Positions 11,400 to 24,120 of a stretch of DNA of 64,000 bases are shown in pieces. The first letter of the stretch is position 1, and the number at the start of each line of letters is the position of its first letter. Source of the stretch: Enchytraeus crypticus (Eukaryota; Annelida; Clitellata; Enchytraeida; Enchytraeidae). Below the pieces are notes generated by a model. The model saw only the letters and a program-made list of their open reading frames with translations. It was not told where the DNA came from and did not search any database. Position numbers and translations under genes: made by a program. The stretch lies in the NCBI GenBank assembly GCA_905160935.1, contig CAJHZI010000705.1, positions 1,965,001-2,029,000 on the forward strand. The letters are read 5' to 3'.

Positions 11400-13160
11400 G
11401 AGACGTAGGGAAGGTGAGTGCACACTGGAGAATCCCCATTAAAATAAGGATTAAATATCAATTGTGCCTAGAGGAAATTAGTGTAAAGTGTTTGCCGAGA
11501 GTATAAAGGGTTTGCTTGGTGGATTGCATTTGCATGGTAGGGTGCGCAGGGTTTTCTTAATGCATTCGCTTGTAGAGATGAACTGTTGCTCGAACATAGT
11601 ACTAACTGGAAAAGTTTCATGCCCCAGTCTAACATTCGACGTTTTGTTGTTCAAATTCTAAGCTTACATTCGGCACAGCACTTGATGTTTTTGTTGCGCT
11701 GTTTAATGTTTTAATTTAATACCCAGCAATTTATCTAAATAGTAAAACTTTAAAATCTCTGGCTTTGGATATGGACAAAAAGTTTTACATGAATTCTTTT
11801 AGCAAGAAAATTGATTCAGCTTCTTGATGGCCCCTCTCTCAATTCATCCCCAGTTCTACCACAATATGTTTTGCTTTTTCGTATTTAGCGAAATATACCC
11901 AACCTCTGAACAGTGACGACAAACGCTTAGCTACTTAATTGAACTAAATCGTTTGATTTACTATTTTTGATTGGGACATTTATGATATTTTATAAAATAA
12001 GTAGGCCTATACTATAAATAGTATATCAAAATTAGAATGTTTTGCAAAAATGACATTAACATGAGAATAATGATCAATAAATGCTGTGTTCTCTCAAATA
12101 ATCTAATGCAATGCATGCTATTCATATTTTCTGTTTGTAGTATGACTTTCTAGTTTCACTAAACATTTTAAGAAATTAAATTAAGAACACGGAGAATAAA
12201 AACTTCATTACTACCAAGAAATAGAGAAATGGGGTCTGAAACGATCATAAATTAGTGCACTGGACGTGTACATGTATTATTGCAGAATGCTATGAAAATC
12301 GATCAGCACTATTTAATGCGTTTTACGAAAATCAGTCAGTTTCGAATAAAACTATAGAAGTTTTAATCCTTTCATTATGTTCATATGACAAAATTAGTCA
12401 TAGACCGCAATGACCTTTTCTGTATTAGTCTTTTCTGGTTTAACGACTAACAAAATAATTCCCTAGCTCTGTTTATCACATAGATGGTTGGATTTTTTTT
12501 TATTTAAATGAGCTTCAGAAAAATTACCGAGTGACTTCGAGATTCAAGAATTTCAGATTAAAATTAGAAGACCAGTAATTTTGAGATTCTGAGATTCAAG
12601 GATTTTTGAGTAAATTTAAAAACATTAATAATTACTGAGTATTTTTGAGATTCAAAAACTTAATATAACAATTTTGAAGACCAATCAGAAAAGGTTGAGA
12701 ATATTGTTTACAAATTATAAAATCTTCAAGATTTAATAAACTTATAAAAATGTACCTTTTCAATCTAACTTATTCGACTGCTAAAAACCAATCAGTTGTT
12801 ATGATACCAAGAAATAAACGAGAAAACTCGTCGCTGTTACTAATAACTGTAATAAATAATAATAATAATCATATTAAATAATTAATTAATTAAACATGAC
12901 TAATAACTGACGGAAGCAGAAGGGATGTGCAATTCCGAAACAGAGTCTGAATAGAGAATGTCTAAAAATGAATGTTTTGGATAAAGCAACTTGATGGAGG
13001 CTTGGATATTCTATCTCGTTAAGAAAAGGCTATGTTGAAAGATCGAGATAGTAACCGACGCCAAATATCTATCTCTCACTGCAACGCCTAACCGTGTGTA
13101 TGTAGCATAATTATAACCTTTCGGTCTGATTCCATTCTCTACTTTTCATTTCGTTTCTAT
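11400..13160. other. Non-coding stretch
   Basis: AT-rich unique-looking DNA. Weak repeated words (GAGATTCAAGAATTT, GAGATTCAAGGATTT, GAGATTCAAAAACTT) occur at 12535-12660. No gene, RNA or mobile element supported. Confidence 0.5.
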
Positions 13161-13266
13161 AGAACTGCAAAGCCGATGTTAACGTCAGTTTTATCTCTCG
13201 AAAGCGAAATCTGAAACAGCCGAGCCCAGGATTTGAACACATATTGATCCGCAGTCGGATATCTTA
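13161..13266 (-). mobile_element. SINE family A, diverged
   Basis: Reverse copy with GATGTTAACGTCAGTTTTAT, GAGCCCAGGATTTGAA and GATCCGCAGTCGGAT; B box and 3' motif still recognisable. Confidence 0.65.
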
Positions 13267-14696
13267 CATCCTCCTCCGTATATATGTCTATGTTTTAACT
13301 TCGTTTCGTATTAGCCATTTAATCATCCTACTTCCTATTGCCTCGGCCTTTACTAACCCTTCATTCACCACTTACAGAATTCTTCCGTCTAGTGCATCTT
13401 CTTGCAATCCATCAATTTTATATTAAAATAATTCAAACATAAATTTGTTTATAGTAGGCCTAATTAAGATAAAGATTTGTTTTTAATTTTCATATTCAGT
13501 CAAGATAACACATTAAGAGATACATGTAATGCGCATCATTAGACAATTCGTTATCAATGTCATGATAATATTTGAGAAATATTATATAAGGAACAAGTAA
13601 GCTTATACAAGTACTTACTTTCATGTCCGTGAAGACTTTAGACTTTTGAATTGAGACAGAAAACCGATGTTTCATATGCTATAATAAGTTTGTAAAACTA
13701 TTATTTCATTATATTAATAATAATAATAATAATTTTAAAACAATTAACTTGACATACAGAGTAAATATGTAGCAGCTACTGCAAAGAACAACATCTAGTA
13801 ATTAATAAGATAAAAAGATAAATTAAATGGTAATGAAAACTTAAAATATTAGGTATCATATTAAGAAATTCTCTGACGTATTTCTCTTTTTATACTCTCC
13901 AATCAGTCCACTGCTCGATATGACGACGAATTTTCACAGCCAAACACCGCTCCTGATTTATTGCGAGGAGGGGGGGGGGCGTAAGCTGGACGTGGGAGCG
14001 GGGAGTTACCCCATTAGACTGGGATATACCCTCATTAGCTGTTCAGTTTTCAGAGAGTTGAGGGAGAGAACGGACAAAAAGTCTTCTTTAAGTCTGTTTG
14101 AACTGGACGCCCCATGCTAGTCAGAATTGCCAGCACCAAAGACGACTTGAATTTAGTAGACCGACAAGCAATTGTTAAGTGCGTCGTAAGAGAGAAATAT
14201 CTTGAGTAAAGAAACGGAATTATCATCGAGAGATCATTGTTTTTCATCACGAAAAACGAAAAATTAGTAATAAATTAAATGATAGTAAAACTTCCGTAGA
14301 GAAAGTGTCAATCTGTTATTATGCAATAACCGAGCTAGGTAGTACTTCTTTATTACATATAGTTACACACATGACATACCACATGTGCTATATGGTTTCT
14401 TTTCTTAGTTGCTGTTTTGTAGTTTTCTCATTTCCTCCTTTCCTCACCACGGTTGTTAGTAATCGTTGCCATTTGTTGGCGTTCCAATAGCAGCCGGCGC
14501 GGATTTAAGAGTATATATTATATATATTAATAGTAGTATGCCATAGAGCAATTTCTATTATAATTTATAATATAATTTAGATCTGCTAATAGGCACTATT
14601 TTGTAATGATTTAAGAATTGCTTGGGTTTGATCAAAGTTTATTCTGTTAATTTTTGTGGTTTGTGGTAGGATCGATTATACTTTCCACTGAGTATC

Positions 14697-14800
14697 CATA
14701 TGTGCGTGTTCAAGTTTTGGACTGGACCAGGATTTGAACCCGCACATACTGGTCCGCTGTCGAGTATCTTACCGAATTCGCCACTGGCTTCAGCCAGTGC

Positions 14801-14872
<72 letters not shown>
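14697..14872 (-). mobile_element. SINE family A head joined to (CA)n(TA)n
   Basis: Reverse copy of the tRNA-like head: CCAGGATTTGAACCC (B box), CACATACTGGTCCGC and TCGCCACTGGCTTCAGCC (A-box side). Directly adjoining is a 44-bp CA tract and then a TA tract (14806-14872). Confidence 0.75.
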
Positions 14873-15270
14873 CTGATATATCCTTTTATTAACCTTAACT
14901 TTTGCAAGTTAATCATCAGATAATGAATAGAAAGTAACATTTTTATTCGTATTCCCCAATTTTCAATTTTAATATTACTTCAGCGCCTACTCGCCAAACA
15001 CCGGTCAACATAAGCCTTGGACCCTCCCCCTTGTTCTCCCCTCCACTCTCCTTTAACCCCACCTCCACTTCGATTCGTGATGTCGCCTAAGCTCTTCATC
15101 GCTTGCTTAATTCCCGCCTGATCGATGGCTTAATTTCGCTGCTTCCACTGAATGGGACTCACTGCAAACTGTTGTAGATCTGTATCTGACGCTACGCCCA
15201 TTTCCAGTTACTACTGACGATATCATAAATACCATGTGCGCTTCTTAATCTCATCTAGGCATTTAAATAG

Positions 15271-15425
15271 AATTGTAAAGCTGAGAAAGTTAATGTTAAC
15301 GTCAGTTTCCTCACTCGAAAGCGATGTCAGTGACGAGCGAGCCCAGGATATGAATCCCGTACATACTGATCCGCGGTCGAGTATTTTATCGACATCGCCA
15401 CTGACTCCAGCCAGTGACGATGTCG
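15271..15425 (-). mobile_element. tRNA-derived SINE, family A
   Basis: Near full-length reverse copy: 3' motif GTTAACGTCAGTTTCCTCAC, then GAGCCCAGGATATGAATCCC and GCCACTGACTCCAGCC. Explains the short open frame at 15236-15436. Confidence 0.8.
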
Positions 15426-15844
15426 GTAATAAGTGACTTAACTGCTTGGTTAGCAGTTCAATTGACGTACAGTTAGTGCCTTTCTTTATAACTAAAACTG
15501 TAGTTCTTTAAAACGTAATTTTTAAAATTCTATTTTCATCTGAGTTAAAATACCACACTGTAGACGGAGATTTATCACAAGTTCCATTCTAATATTCTAA
15601 AAATAAATATTCTCAAAGAATAACAAAATGTAAAGTTTCTGGAAACCTTTTTTCTTCTTTCAGGATAGTTATCATGCTCTGACTTGAAGCGTATGTCTAG
15701 ATTTAACTACAGTTTCAATGCATTAAATTCAATAATTAAACTTTATTCATTGTAGGAGTAAAGGGCCACAGCTATTCTCACTGGCCATATAAGAATTGAC
15801 TATTAAGCATACATAACGTTAGCGCTGTATGGACAATAGTGACA

Positions 15845-15874
15845 TCATCATCATCATCATTATCATCATCAATC

Positions 15875-15906
<32 letters not shown>

Positions 15907-15985
15907 CATCATCACCATCATCATCATAATCCGCCACAGACATCGCTTTCGAGTGAGGAAACTGACGTTAACGTTAGGTTTTTTA
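15845..15985 (+). mobile_element. (ATC)n microsatellite abutting a SINE family A 3' end
   Basis: About 85 bp of ATC/ATT trinucleotides, followed by CATCGCTTTCGAGTGAGG and AACTGACGTTAACGTTAGG, the family A 3' end. The His- and Ile-rich frames are repeat artefacts. Confidence 0.8.
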
Positions 15986-16089
15986 AACAATTTACACATA
16001 AAGAAAAAAGATAATTCACCGTAAGTTTTATATGTTTCTCGTTATTCACACTTACTTAACAATTGACCAAAGTAGTCTATTCGATGAAA

Positions 16090-16210
16090 TCAAATTGGAA
16101 GTCAATGTCTTTTCTATGAGTGAGAGTAAAGGAAGAGTGAGACAAATAATATATACCTTGAACCTGCCATTTGGCAGAATTCCAAAGATAATGCGAGAGA
16201 GCAATTGAAT
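16090..16210 (+). repeat. Left arm of a 120-bp inverted repeat pair
   Basis: Reads GAGTGAGAGTAAAGGAAGAG, then CTTGAACCTGCCATTTGGCA and AAGATAATGCGAGAGAGC. It matches the reverse complement of 18174-18292 with only a few mismatches. The CTGCCATTTGGCAG hairpin is the LINE/SINE 3' hairpin seen elsewhere. Confidence 0.8.
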
Positions 16211-16634
16211 CACGTGTTGATGAGATATTAACAGCAGTAAATCAATGCAAACAGACGCATAGAATCGGGTTGACTATTGAAGAAAACTGGTCGTGATCTC
16301 AAAATAATCTCTCAACCCTTTAGACGTCGCACTCTAAATCACTGCTCTTGAAGAAATTATGTTCTCTAGCAATAACTTTCCGCCATGTTAACTACTGCGA
16401 GTTTCGAATATGATTTATTATCTTTATTTTAACAATATTATTATATTATTCATTCGTACATGTAGAAATATATACTGTACATGTATATATACGTAATGTA
16501 TATTTAAACATAATTATATGTATATATAAACATAATTCTATGTTCACATAATTATAATCATACATAAACATGTATACACGTATATGTACAGTGCATACAT
16601 ATGCAGTCTATAGAGTATATATATACATATATTT

Positions 16635-16640
16635 ATAGTT

Positions 16641-16702
<62 letters not shown>
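16635..16702. repeat. (TA)n microsatellite
   Basis: About 60 bp of uninterrupted TA after ACACA; no coding content. Confidence 0.95.
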
Positions 16703-16705
<3 letters not shown>

Positions 16706-17433
16706 TGTATATATTTACGTAACTTCTTGTTTTACATTCATGTATGTTTTACTTCGCAATATGATACACGTTACTCATATGATTTGCTTCAATTGTAAAT
16801 TGGATTTTAACTTCAATAGTGAATGAAATATGACATAGCTTTTGCCTCATAAGTAAGAGGTTACGGTTTTAAATTCCCGCTTTACCGTCTATGATAGTAC
16901 ACTTTGCATGAGAGCGGACGTTAAATTCAGATTTATGTGCATGCCTGCGCGCGATCAGATTCCTCCGTGTTGTTTTCCAACTATTACTTCTTCATTCATG
17001 TTTATATGTTGACCTGCTGTTTGCTTTCTATAAAATTATACTACAATTCTAAATTTAACGTCTATTTCAGCACCACAAGTGAACTTTATGTGACGAAAAG
17101 GTGGGGTTGGACCACTCAGTGGTCTAAATGATAGTCAGTGGTCACAACTGAGTACTAGAGACTCTGAATCTATAAGGCCATCAAGCAGCTTCCTGTCAAT
17201 ATGAAATCCTGGCTCGTCGGATGACATCTTCGCTCGGTGCATATCTCGCAGTAATTTGTCCAGCAATCCACACTGACGGCAGCTGGTCCGTTCGTAAAAT
17301 TATTGGAAATGAAACGTGGCTGCAGCCGTCCGTTAGATATTAAGAGATTATCGTCCAGATTGAAGATAGTCCGTAACCTCGTCATGCAGTGACATTCAAG
17401 AGATGTACTAAGACTTTGTGCTTGTCTAGAAGC

Positions 17434-17437
<4 letters not shown>

Positions 17438-17487
<50 letters not shown>

Positions 17488-17513
17488 ATATACTTATATA
17501 GATGTATATATAT

Positions 17514-17566
<53 letters not shown>

Positions 17567-17745
17567 GGTATATGTATTTGTATGTATAAATGTACATACA
17601 TTACATATATATATACATACATTTATATATATATAAATATATACACGTACACTATGTACATATACTATGTACATATACTATGTATATATACATAGTAATT
17701 TGTACAATATATATACATGTATATATATACAGTATATATAGATAT
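17438..17745. repeat. Compound (TA)n/(CA)n microsatellite
   Basis: Two long TA tracts (17438-17478 and 17528-17562) around a short CA tract, then TATGTACATATAC repeats to about 17745. Open YIYI frames here are artefacts. Confidence 0.9.
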
Positions 17746-18173
17746 AAATCTATGCTAGTTTTATTGTAAAATATAATTCATTTTCGCAAAAAGATTTTAT
17801 GTTGTACTATATTTTTGTACATCATTTGGAATATTTATTAAGATTAAATCTAGTAATACTCTCCTATTGGGAAGATAGGAAATCTGAAAAGGTTACCTGT
17901 GATATTTCAAGATATGTTTCAAGATATGCGCGACTCTCGAAGAATTTAGCTGATTGATTGAGTTGGTTAACTGATAAATATATATATATTGATTCATTCA
18001 CTATTTCATTAATTTGAAAGTGGATAAAATAATTAATTAGTTGTCTAACGATACAAATGAATGCTTTAATTAATTGACTGATAGACTGCAGGTTTTGAGT
18101 ATAATCGAATTAATGAAAATTTAATTCGACCGTTGCGTAAATGGTAAACCAATGCTATGATATGATATGGTAT

Positions 18174-18295
18174 CAATTGCTCTCTCGCATTATCTTTGGA
18201 ATTCTGCCAAATGGCAGGTTCAAGGTATATATTCTTTGTCTCACTCTTCCTTTACTCTCACTCATAGAAAAGACATCGACTTCCAATTCGACAAC
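18174..18295 (-). repeat. Right arm of a 120-bp inverted repeat pair
   Basis: Inverse of 16090-16210, flanked on both sides by GGTAT/ATGAT pentamer repeats (18150-18172 and 18300-18355). Probably a 3' piece of a LINE or SINE. Confidence 0.8.
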
Positions 18296-18359
18296 AGTAT
18301 TGTGTGGTATGGTATGATATGGTAAGGTATGGTATGGTATGTTAAGGTATGACCAAGTA

Positions 18360-19330
18360 TAAATCAAAATTGCTCTTAAGATACGTTGTTACGTGCATAG
18401 GCTCCAAGAACTTCATATAGCATGTTAGTCGAAAATACTAGCGGTACAAGTGTCTTGTTGTTTAAACTTCTTATAAACCACAACAATCATTCCAGTATTT
18501 ACATCAGGAAGTATTTTATTGATATAAGTGTAATACTATATCTCTCCACATTGTCGCAAAGCAATCAAATCAAATATTGCTTTCTCGTGTTAAAAACTTG
18601 CTCAATATTTAGCCTAGAGCAGATATTTGTAGTGGATATGTTTCATTTTCACACAGAAAGAGAATTGAAGGTATCGAATTTGCTGGGTAGACTTAAAGTT
18701 GGTCTGATTTGTCTGATAGATGGTATTCTACAATTTAGAGAGAAAAGAAGCGAGTATGACGTCACCCCCCCTGAATTTCCAAGTCAACAAAAGAGAGTAT
18801 GTGCGCAAGTCTGTGTCTTTTAGCCACTATAAATATTATTAAGTAACAGTTTTAGCTTTTGATGGTCAGTATTAAGTGCTAACTAATGTGACAAACAAGT
18901 TAGAGAGAAACAATAATATTTGAAATACTGAAAGATCTTGCTTGACCAGCAAAAGAATTGTTCATTAGATGAGTTTTAAGAACAGGCGTAACTTGACAAA
19001 GGACTATAGACGTAGCAGACCTAACATATATTGTACATTTTAATAAGTACTTTACATATCACATAAATGAAATTTAAAAAAAATATTTTTAATAATTAAA
19101 GTTATCTTCGAACTACTGAATCGGAATAAGTATTTAGAGTTATTTTAAGAAATATCGAAATTACTAAAATGAAGAAGGCAATTTTTGAAATCTTCTGTTT
19201 CTTACAATTCCTTGCCCCTTGATCATATCTGTTGCATTGTCAGAGGTGTTAATTTGAATTCAATTCATTAAATTTAGGCTTTGATTTCGAGGATCATCAA
19301 GTATATGAAACGCGAATCAATACCATTAGT
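18360..19330. other. Non-coding stretch
   Basis: A 133-codon open frame at 18422-18823 (plus) has no recognisable domain and no exon-like context. I do not support it as a gene. Confidence 0.4.
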
Positions 19331-19348
19331 CAGACATCAAAATGAGAA

Positions 19349-19505
19349 CATAATATCCATAATATATTATATATATAATAATATAGAACATATATATAAA
19401 TAGCATAATACCATAATACCATAATACCATTCTATTATACCATAATAGAACATAATATCATAATATATTATATATATTATAATATAGAACATATATATAA
19501 ATAGC
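19349..19505. repeat. 55-bp direct repeat flanking ATACC repeats
   Basis: ATATAGAACATATATATAAA with its AT-rich lead occurs twice, about 100 bp apart, around CATAATAC pentamers. Probably a local duplication. Confidence 0.7.
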
Positions 19506-19735
19506 GTAGGGGTAACGTCATGAAGTTTTAAATGACAAATCCTGAGGTGATTTGAATCCTCTTGGGTTCGAATCCCGGCCGCGCTGATCTGAGAGTAAAA
19601 TCTCGGACATTCACTGGACTGGTTACATGGAAAATGGTCTAAATTGCCTAGCGTATTAAACATGTGGTTTTAAAAGTGATAGATATCAACATAGTTGATT
19701 ATTCACTATAATGCGCGTTTACTTTAATATCCAAT
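19497..19735 (+). mobile_element. tRNA-derived SINE, family B
   Basis: ATAGCGTAGGGGTAACGTCA, then GGGTTCGAATCCCGG (a perfect B box), CGCTGATCTGAGAGTAAAAT and the family B 3' region. The best B box of the family in this window. Confidence 0.8.
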
Positions 19736-19739
19736 AGCT

Positions 19740-21485
19740 CCTTTGGCAGTTAAATTCTTAAAATAAAGGTAGATGTGTAACTTTATAATTCATTAGCAAA
19801 TTTTATTTAATCATCATGTGATCAGTTCCACGAAGTTCATCTAACGGATATCTTCATCAAAATCTGAAGACGTGTGTTAAGCAGGTTAAGATTACTACTA
19901 TTAAACGGCAACATATTCTAATGCTTTAAATTCTAAAAAAGTACAATGTTGCTTTTGAAATATTCGTCCCCTTGAAATGTTTCTCGATTCACACACCGTG
20001 TGAGAATCTAGACACATTCTCACAACGTCGTGTCGGAACCAACAAACAGTCATTAGTAATCGTATCCTAGAAAATCCTGCCTCAAGTCCTCTGCTCCCGG
20101 ATGGCTACGGAAGCGAGAAGCTCTACGAGAGGGTTCCTATGTGATATGGCGACTGTTATCGGAAGTTGTCATCGGAACTTAGTGCATGTACAACAGTACA
20201 GGAAAATTCTACTAACAACTGCATTTCGTGTTTCTGGATAGTTTATTCTGCATTTATCTCTACTCTGTAACTAACAAAGCTCATTTTAAAATGTCAACTA
20301 GAGGTGTCAATGCCCTTAAGTCCTAGGGTTTATACAATAGACGAGCTTTGCGAGTGATGATTATCACGAAGGTTGCACAAGAAAGCATATTGTTCGTAAT
20401 TTACCTTAATTTCTCTTTGTGCTCTTTTTCATGACCTTTTCTGTTTTTTTACTTTAGACTTTTAGCAATGCTAGTCTACAGATACCCTTCAGTTAACTCT
20501 AATTGGCAATAATAATATATATTAAACTTTTATTATTGGGTTCTCCCATTGGGTGGCAGTTCTTGCCCCACTTCGGGTGCCAATTATAGGGTTCTCCAAT
20601 CCTCCGTCCGTTATAGGAGTTCGTAAATGGAGTCATGGGTTCGATTTTTGCAACACTTCATGCTTCGGCGGTATTAATCTGGAGGACGTAAGGATCTCTT
20701 GCTCATATAGCCGGTTAGAGGCTAAATCAATTAGACTGGAGCCGTTACGAATAGAACTCATGTTTGCGCGTTCAATAGGTAGTAATTTATATCGTGTGTG
20801 TTATTTGTGCTTAACTTATATTAATTCTTGCTAAATTAATATACTAACACAAAAGGTAAATAGCTTATGCTTTTAACGATTTACTATGAACTAAGAAACA
20901 CGATATAATCTAAAGAATTAAACTATAACATTAAATAGAACAGAACGTAAGACGATAACTACGCAGAATTAAATTACAAGAATAGGCGATTAAATGAATA
21001 TATCTTAATCAGTCAGTTAAGTATATGTTTGGAAAGTTCAAAATAAGATAGAGATAGGAAAACGATTTAGGGCTTCACGGCACTTCTCGTCTAAATATTT
21101 CATACTTCCCTTGTCTTCTACCTGCTAACGTCTGTCTTCTATCTTTATATTTTCCGTATTCTGCGAAGTATTTGAATGCAGAAATTTTTACCTGCATTGA
21201 CGGGAAAACGCTTACTAGGTGTAATTCTAGCAATTTGCGTTTCTGGTCCAATTGAGGATTTACAGCCGATATGAGATAAGATGTATTGTCAAGTCTAACC
21301 GACTCATAGAGGGTTTAGAAGACTAATAAACATGAATCTGCAAATCCCGAGAGGCACACTTGCTTGCTCTGATATAGAATTCGTAGTTGTGTCATGCAAA
21401 CCAACACCGACCTATAGAGGGTGTAGTAGGACAGCTTTCTAACGAATTCAATCAGAAATTCAGTCGCTTGTAGGAAATCTACTTC
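19740..21485. other. Non-coding stretch
   Basis: No gene supported. A 93-codon open frame at 20553-20834 contains GTCATGGGTTCGATTTTTGC, which resembles a degenerate B box, so it may be an old SINE rather than coding. Confidence 0.4.
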
Positions 21486-21489
21486 TTCT

Positions 21490-22030
21490 CTAAGTGTTCC
21501 AAGACTGGGCGGTCATAGTCATATTCCTCCATATGTCTCTGTTCATTGTTGCTTTGATCATCCCTGTTTCAGTTAACTGCATCCATTTCTTAAGACTCTT
21601 AATAAACGTCATTCGTTGTAGACCCTTGCATCTTTTTCCTTCTATTATTCCTGTCACTGCGGTATTTTCAACTATTTTGTTCCGCATAATGTGTCCGAAA
21701 AATTTCATCTGTTGTCGTCGTATTCGGTTCAAAAGGTCCCGACAAGTTGACATTCTTTGTAGAACATCTTCATTTTTAACGTGGTCTTTATAAGCTATAC
21801 GTAGCATACTTCTGTAGAACCACATCTCTGTTGCCTCAAGTTTCGATTCCATTACAGAAGAGATTGTCCAAACTTCACTTCCATATAACAACATTGGTTG
21901 AATATAGCATCGAAGAAGTCTTTTTTGGTATCAATTGATAATTTATGGCTTCTAAAAATCTTTGACATTCTGTTCTATGCCTCCTCAGCCATGGCTATTC
22001 TTCTGTTTATTTCCTTGTCACATCAGGAAA
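21490..22030 (-). mobile_element. LINE 3' coding fragment (second lineage)
   Basis: Open frame LLYGSEVWTISSVMESKLEA, then MWFYRSMLRIAYKDHVKNED, is the C-terminal region downstream of a non-LTR reverse transcriptase (typical LLYGSETWTL...EMWCYRRMLRI). It differs from the RTE copy at 37447 (LLYGCETWTLRKEDIRKLEA), so it is another subfamily. 5'-truncated and broken before the RT core. Confidence 0.75.
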
Positions 22031-22487
22031 TCTACTAGTTTATGGTTTTGCTGCAATAATTCTTTAAGAATTATATTTAGGCAAGTTCAGCTAGTAATTT
22101 CGTAGAAGCCAGAGTTCAGAATAGAACTAAAATTCCATAGCCTGTCACCTAGTTATATATCGTTGATCGATGCAATGCTCACAAGCCAATCAGAATCGTT
22201 GGTTTCCAAAGTTTTTAACCAATCAGAATTTAGCTCTTCAATCCTCTTCATAATCATTTATCCGCCCCAATTTCATAGTCGGTAGAATTGCATGCGTTTT
22301 TCAATGCAGTTTTATTTGTAATCTATTATTTATGTATTTAATCTAATAAAATACAGTGTTGTCAAAAACGAAATTCTTATATTATTAAGGAGTTAAGGCA
22401 CTGCTGATGCTCATAGCAAGATTAATTGTGCGGCGAAAGTAATAAATGCTAAATAAAAACAGAAGAATTTGAAATATAAACCATACT

Positions 22488-22645
22488 AATAATAATAATA
22501 ATAAAGGTTTAACGTCCGTTTCCTCATACAAGGATGATGTCAGGGGAAGTCCCCCATCACATGTCACCACAAAACTAGACATGAATATGCACATAAGACA
22601 TGCAAAATTTAAAAATCGAACAATTTTTAATATATGCAATTAACT
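22488..22645 (-). mobile_element. SINE family C with (AAT)n tail
   Basis: Reverse copy: AAT tail, GGTTTAACGTCCGTTTCCTC, GATGATGTCAGGG and CATGTCACCACAAAAC. Almost the same sequence is inverted at 26392-26560. Confidence 0.75.
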
Positions 22646-22788
22646 TTTCAGAGGGCCGTTATATATGACGGAAATTCCAATGAAAATTCATAGCTTCAGT
22701 AGCATTAACTAGAAGTTAGCCAGTAGCAGTATTAGTGAAGTTTTCAACCACGGATCAGTCTAGGCGAGGTTCGAATTATAGGATTTCC

Positions 22789-23390
22789 CAGTGGCGGGAT
22801 CCAGGGGGGGGCCCGGGCCCCCCCCCTTAGGTCCGACGATAAAAAATGTTCAACTATATTTTCATTGTTTCTATGGCAATTTCGATGTTTAAATATGTTA
22901 GTAATGACAGTGGTTGGGGGGGGGGAGGCGGGGGGAGGGTAAGACAGGTATATTTTCATTGTTTCTATGGCAATTTCGATGTGTAAACATGTTAGTAATG
23001 TCAGTGGTTGTGGGGGGGGGGTACAACAGGGAACGCAGTTCCAATAGCTCGATTTTTTTCTAGGATATACTAGGAGCCCTGTATAATGGAAGGGGCCCGA
23101 AAAATGTTGACCGTTTTACTAGCTCTCAATTTTCACTTGAAACAATGCATAACCAATGCATTGGAGGAAAAAGTTTTCCCCTGACTTTAGTACGGGTATG
23201 AGAGGGGGGTGGTAAGGTACGGGGATACACTCACTCTATGAGCCGAGCGCTGTAGTGAACAAATTTTGTGCCCCCCCGACAGATATTTGTCTGGTTGCGT
23301 CACGTAAAGAAGGCGGGGCGTAAGCAAAAATATGTACACACTCAAAAAAAATTTCGGGCCCCCCTTAAAAAATTCCTGGATCCGCCCCTG
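22789..23390. mobile_element. hAT-like MITE, 602 bp
   Basis: Left end CAGTGGCGGGATCCAGG, right end the inverse of CAGGGGCGGATCCAGG. Flanks GGATTTCC (22781-22788) and GGCTTTCC (23391-23398) match at 7 of 8 positions, an 8-bp duplication as for hAT elements. The interior has a roughly 95-bp tandem duplication (TTCATTGTTTCTATGGCAAT twice) and G/C homopolymer runs. No transposase. AGGGGCCCGAAAAATG inside also occurs near 5525, a fragment of a relative. Confidence 0.75.
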
Positions 23391-23613
23391 GGCTTTCCCG
23401 TCTCTCATATCCTTTCGCAAGATAAGGATAAGGTTATTATCTGAAAAGGACCAGGTTTTCATCTACTATTGCCAGCTGGATTGAGTTTATTATTTGTGCT
23501 CTTTATGACAGCCGTTTTTTTGCGATCTGTCTTGGTTTATATACTTTGTAGGTTCTTTGACTCAGATTCAGATTAATAAATATGATTCTCTCTCTCTATC
23601 TCTCTTATCAATT

Positions 23614-24120
23614 CTATGTGCTAATAGACAGATATCTACTGAGCGCATTAACAACGGCTCCGTGACCGTTCTCAGTGGCAGCTTGGATGGCAGTGAGTCC
23701 ATTATGATCCGGTAATTCTGGATCAGCTCCGTGCTTCAGCAGCAGACTCACTACCTCGTAGTGTCCTGAGAAAGCGGCGCACAATAAAGGACTCGATCCG
23801 TCTCCGTCTGCTAAATCCATATCCGCTTCCTTCTGAAGCAACAAGTCCACTATTCTCAGATACCCGCCCAATGCTGCACTGCACAGAGCGCTTGTTCCTT
23901 GGTTATCAGTGTCGTCCACATCAACATCTGGCACTTCAAGTAGCACTTCAGCAACTTTGTCGTGTCCGTGCCGGGCTGCAGCTATTAGAGACGAAACTCC
24001 GTCGTTAGACTTTACGTTAACGTCAGAATGCTTGTTGATCAGACTTCTGACAATGCCGACGTGACCTTGGACAGCTGCGGCAAGAAGTGGAGTTACACCG
24101 TCGTTGTTCTTTGCCTCTAC
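23614..24120 (-). CDS. Ankyrin gene exon 9 (repeats 29-34, stop)
   Basis: 169 codons including TAG. Starts VEAKNNDGVTPLLAAAVQG and ends NALSRYLSIST. The last repeat lacks the final loop, as expected for a capping repeat. Acceptor TTGGCAG. No clear AATAAA was confirmed immediately downstream. Confidence 0.93.
   Translation of the reverse strand, partial: VEAKNNDGVTPLLAAAVQGHVGIVRSLINKHSDVNVKSNDGVSSLIAAARHGHDKVAEVLLEVPDVDVDDTDNQGTSALCSAALGGYLRIVDLLLQKEADMDLADGDGSSPLLCAAFSGHYEVVSLLLKHGADPELPDHNGLTAIQAATENGHGAVVNALSRYLSIST

Noticed and set aside
15829-16024. Poly-His, poly-Ile and poly-Met frames
   Set aside because: Reading frames of an (ATC)n tract next to a SINE; the same holds for 51578-51766.
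18422-18823. Open frame of 133 codons on the plus strand
   Set aside because: No recognisable motif, no exon neighbours, ordinary AT-rich composition; not enough to call a gene.
20553-20834. Open frame of 93 codons on the plus strand
   Set aside because: Contains a degenerate B-box-like segment and no protein motif; probably a SINE relic at best.
23187-23462. Minus-strand open frame of 91 codons
   Set aside because: Lies mostly within the hAT-like MITE and its flank; no transposase or host motif.
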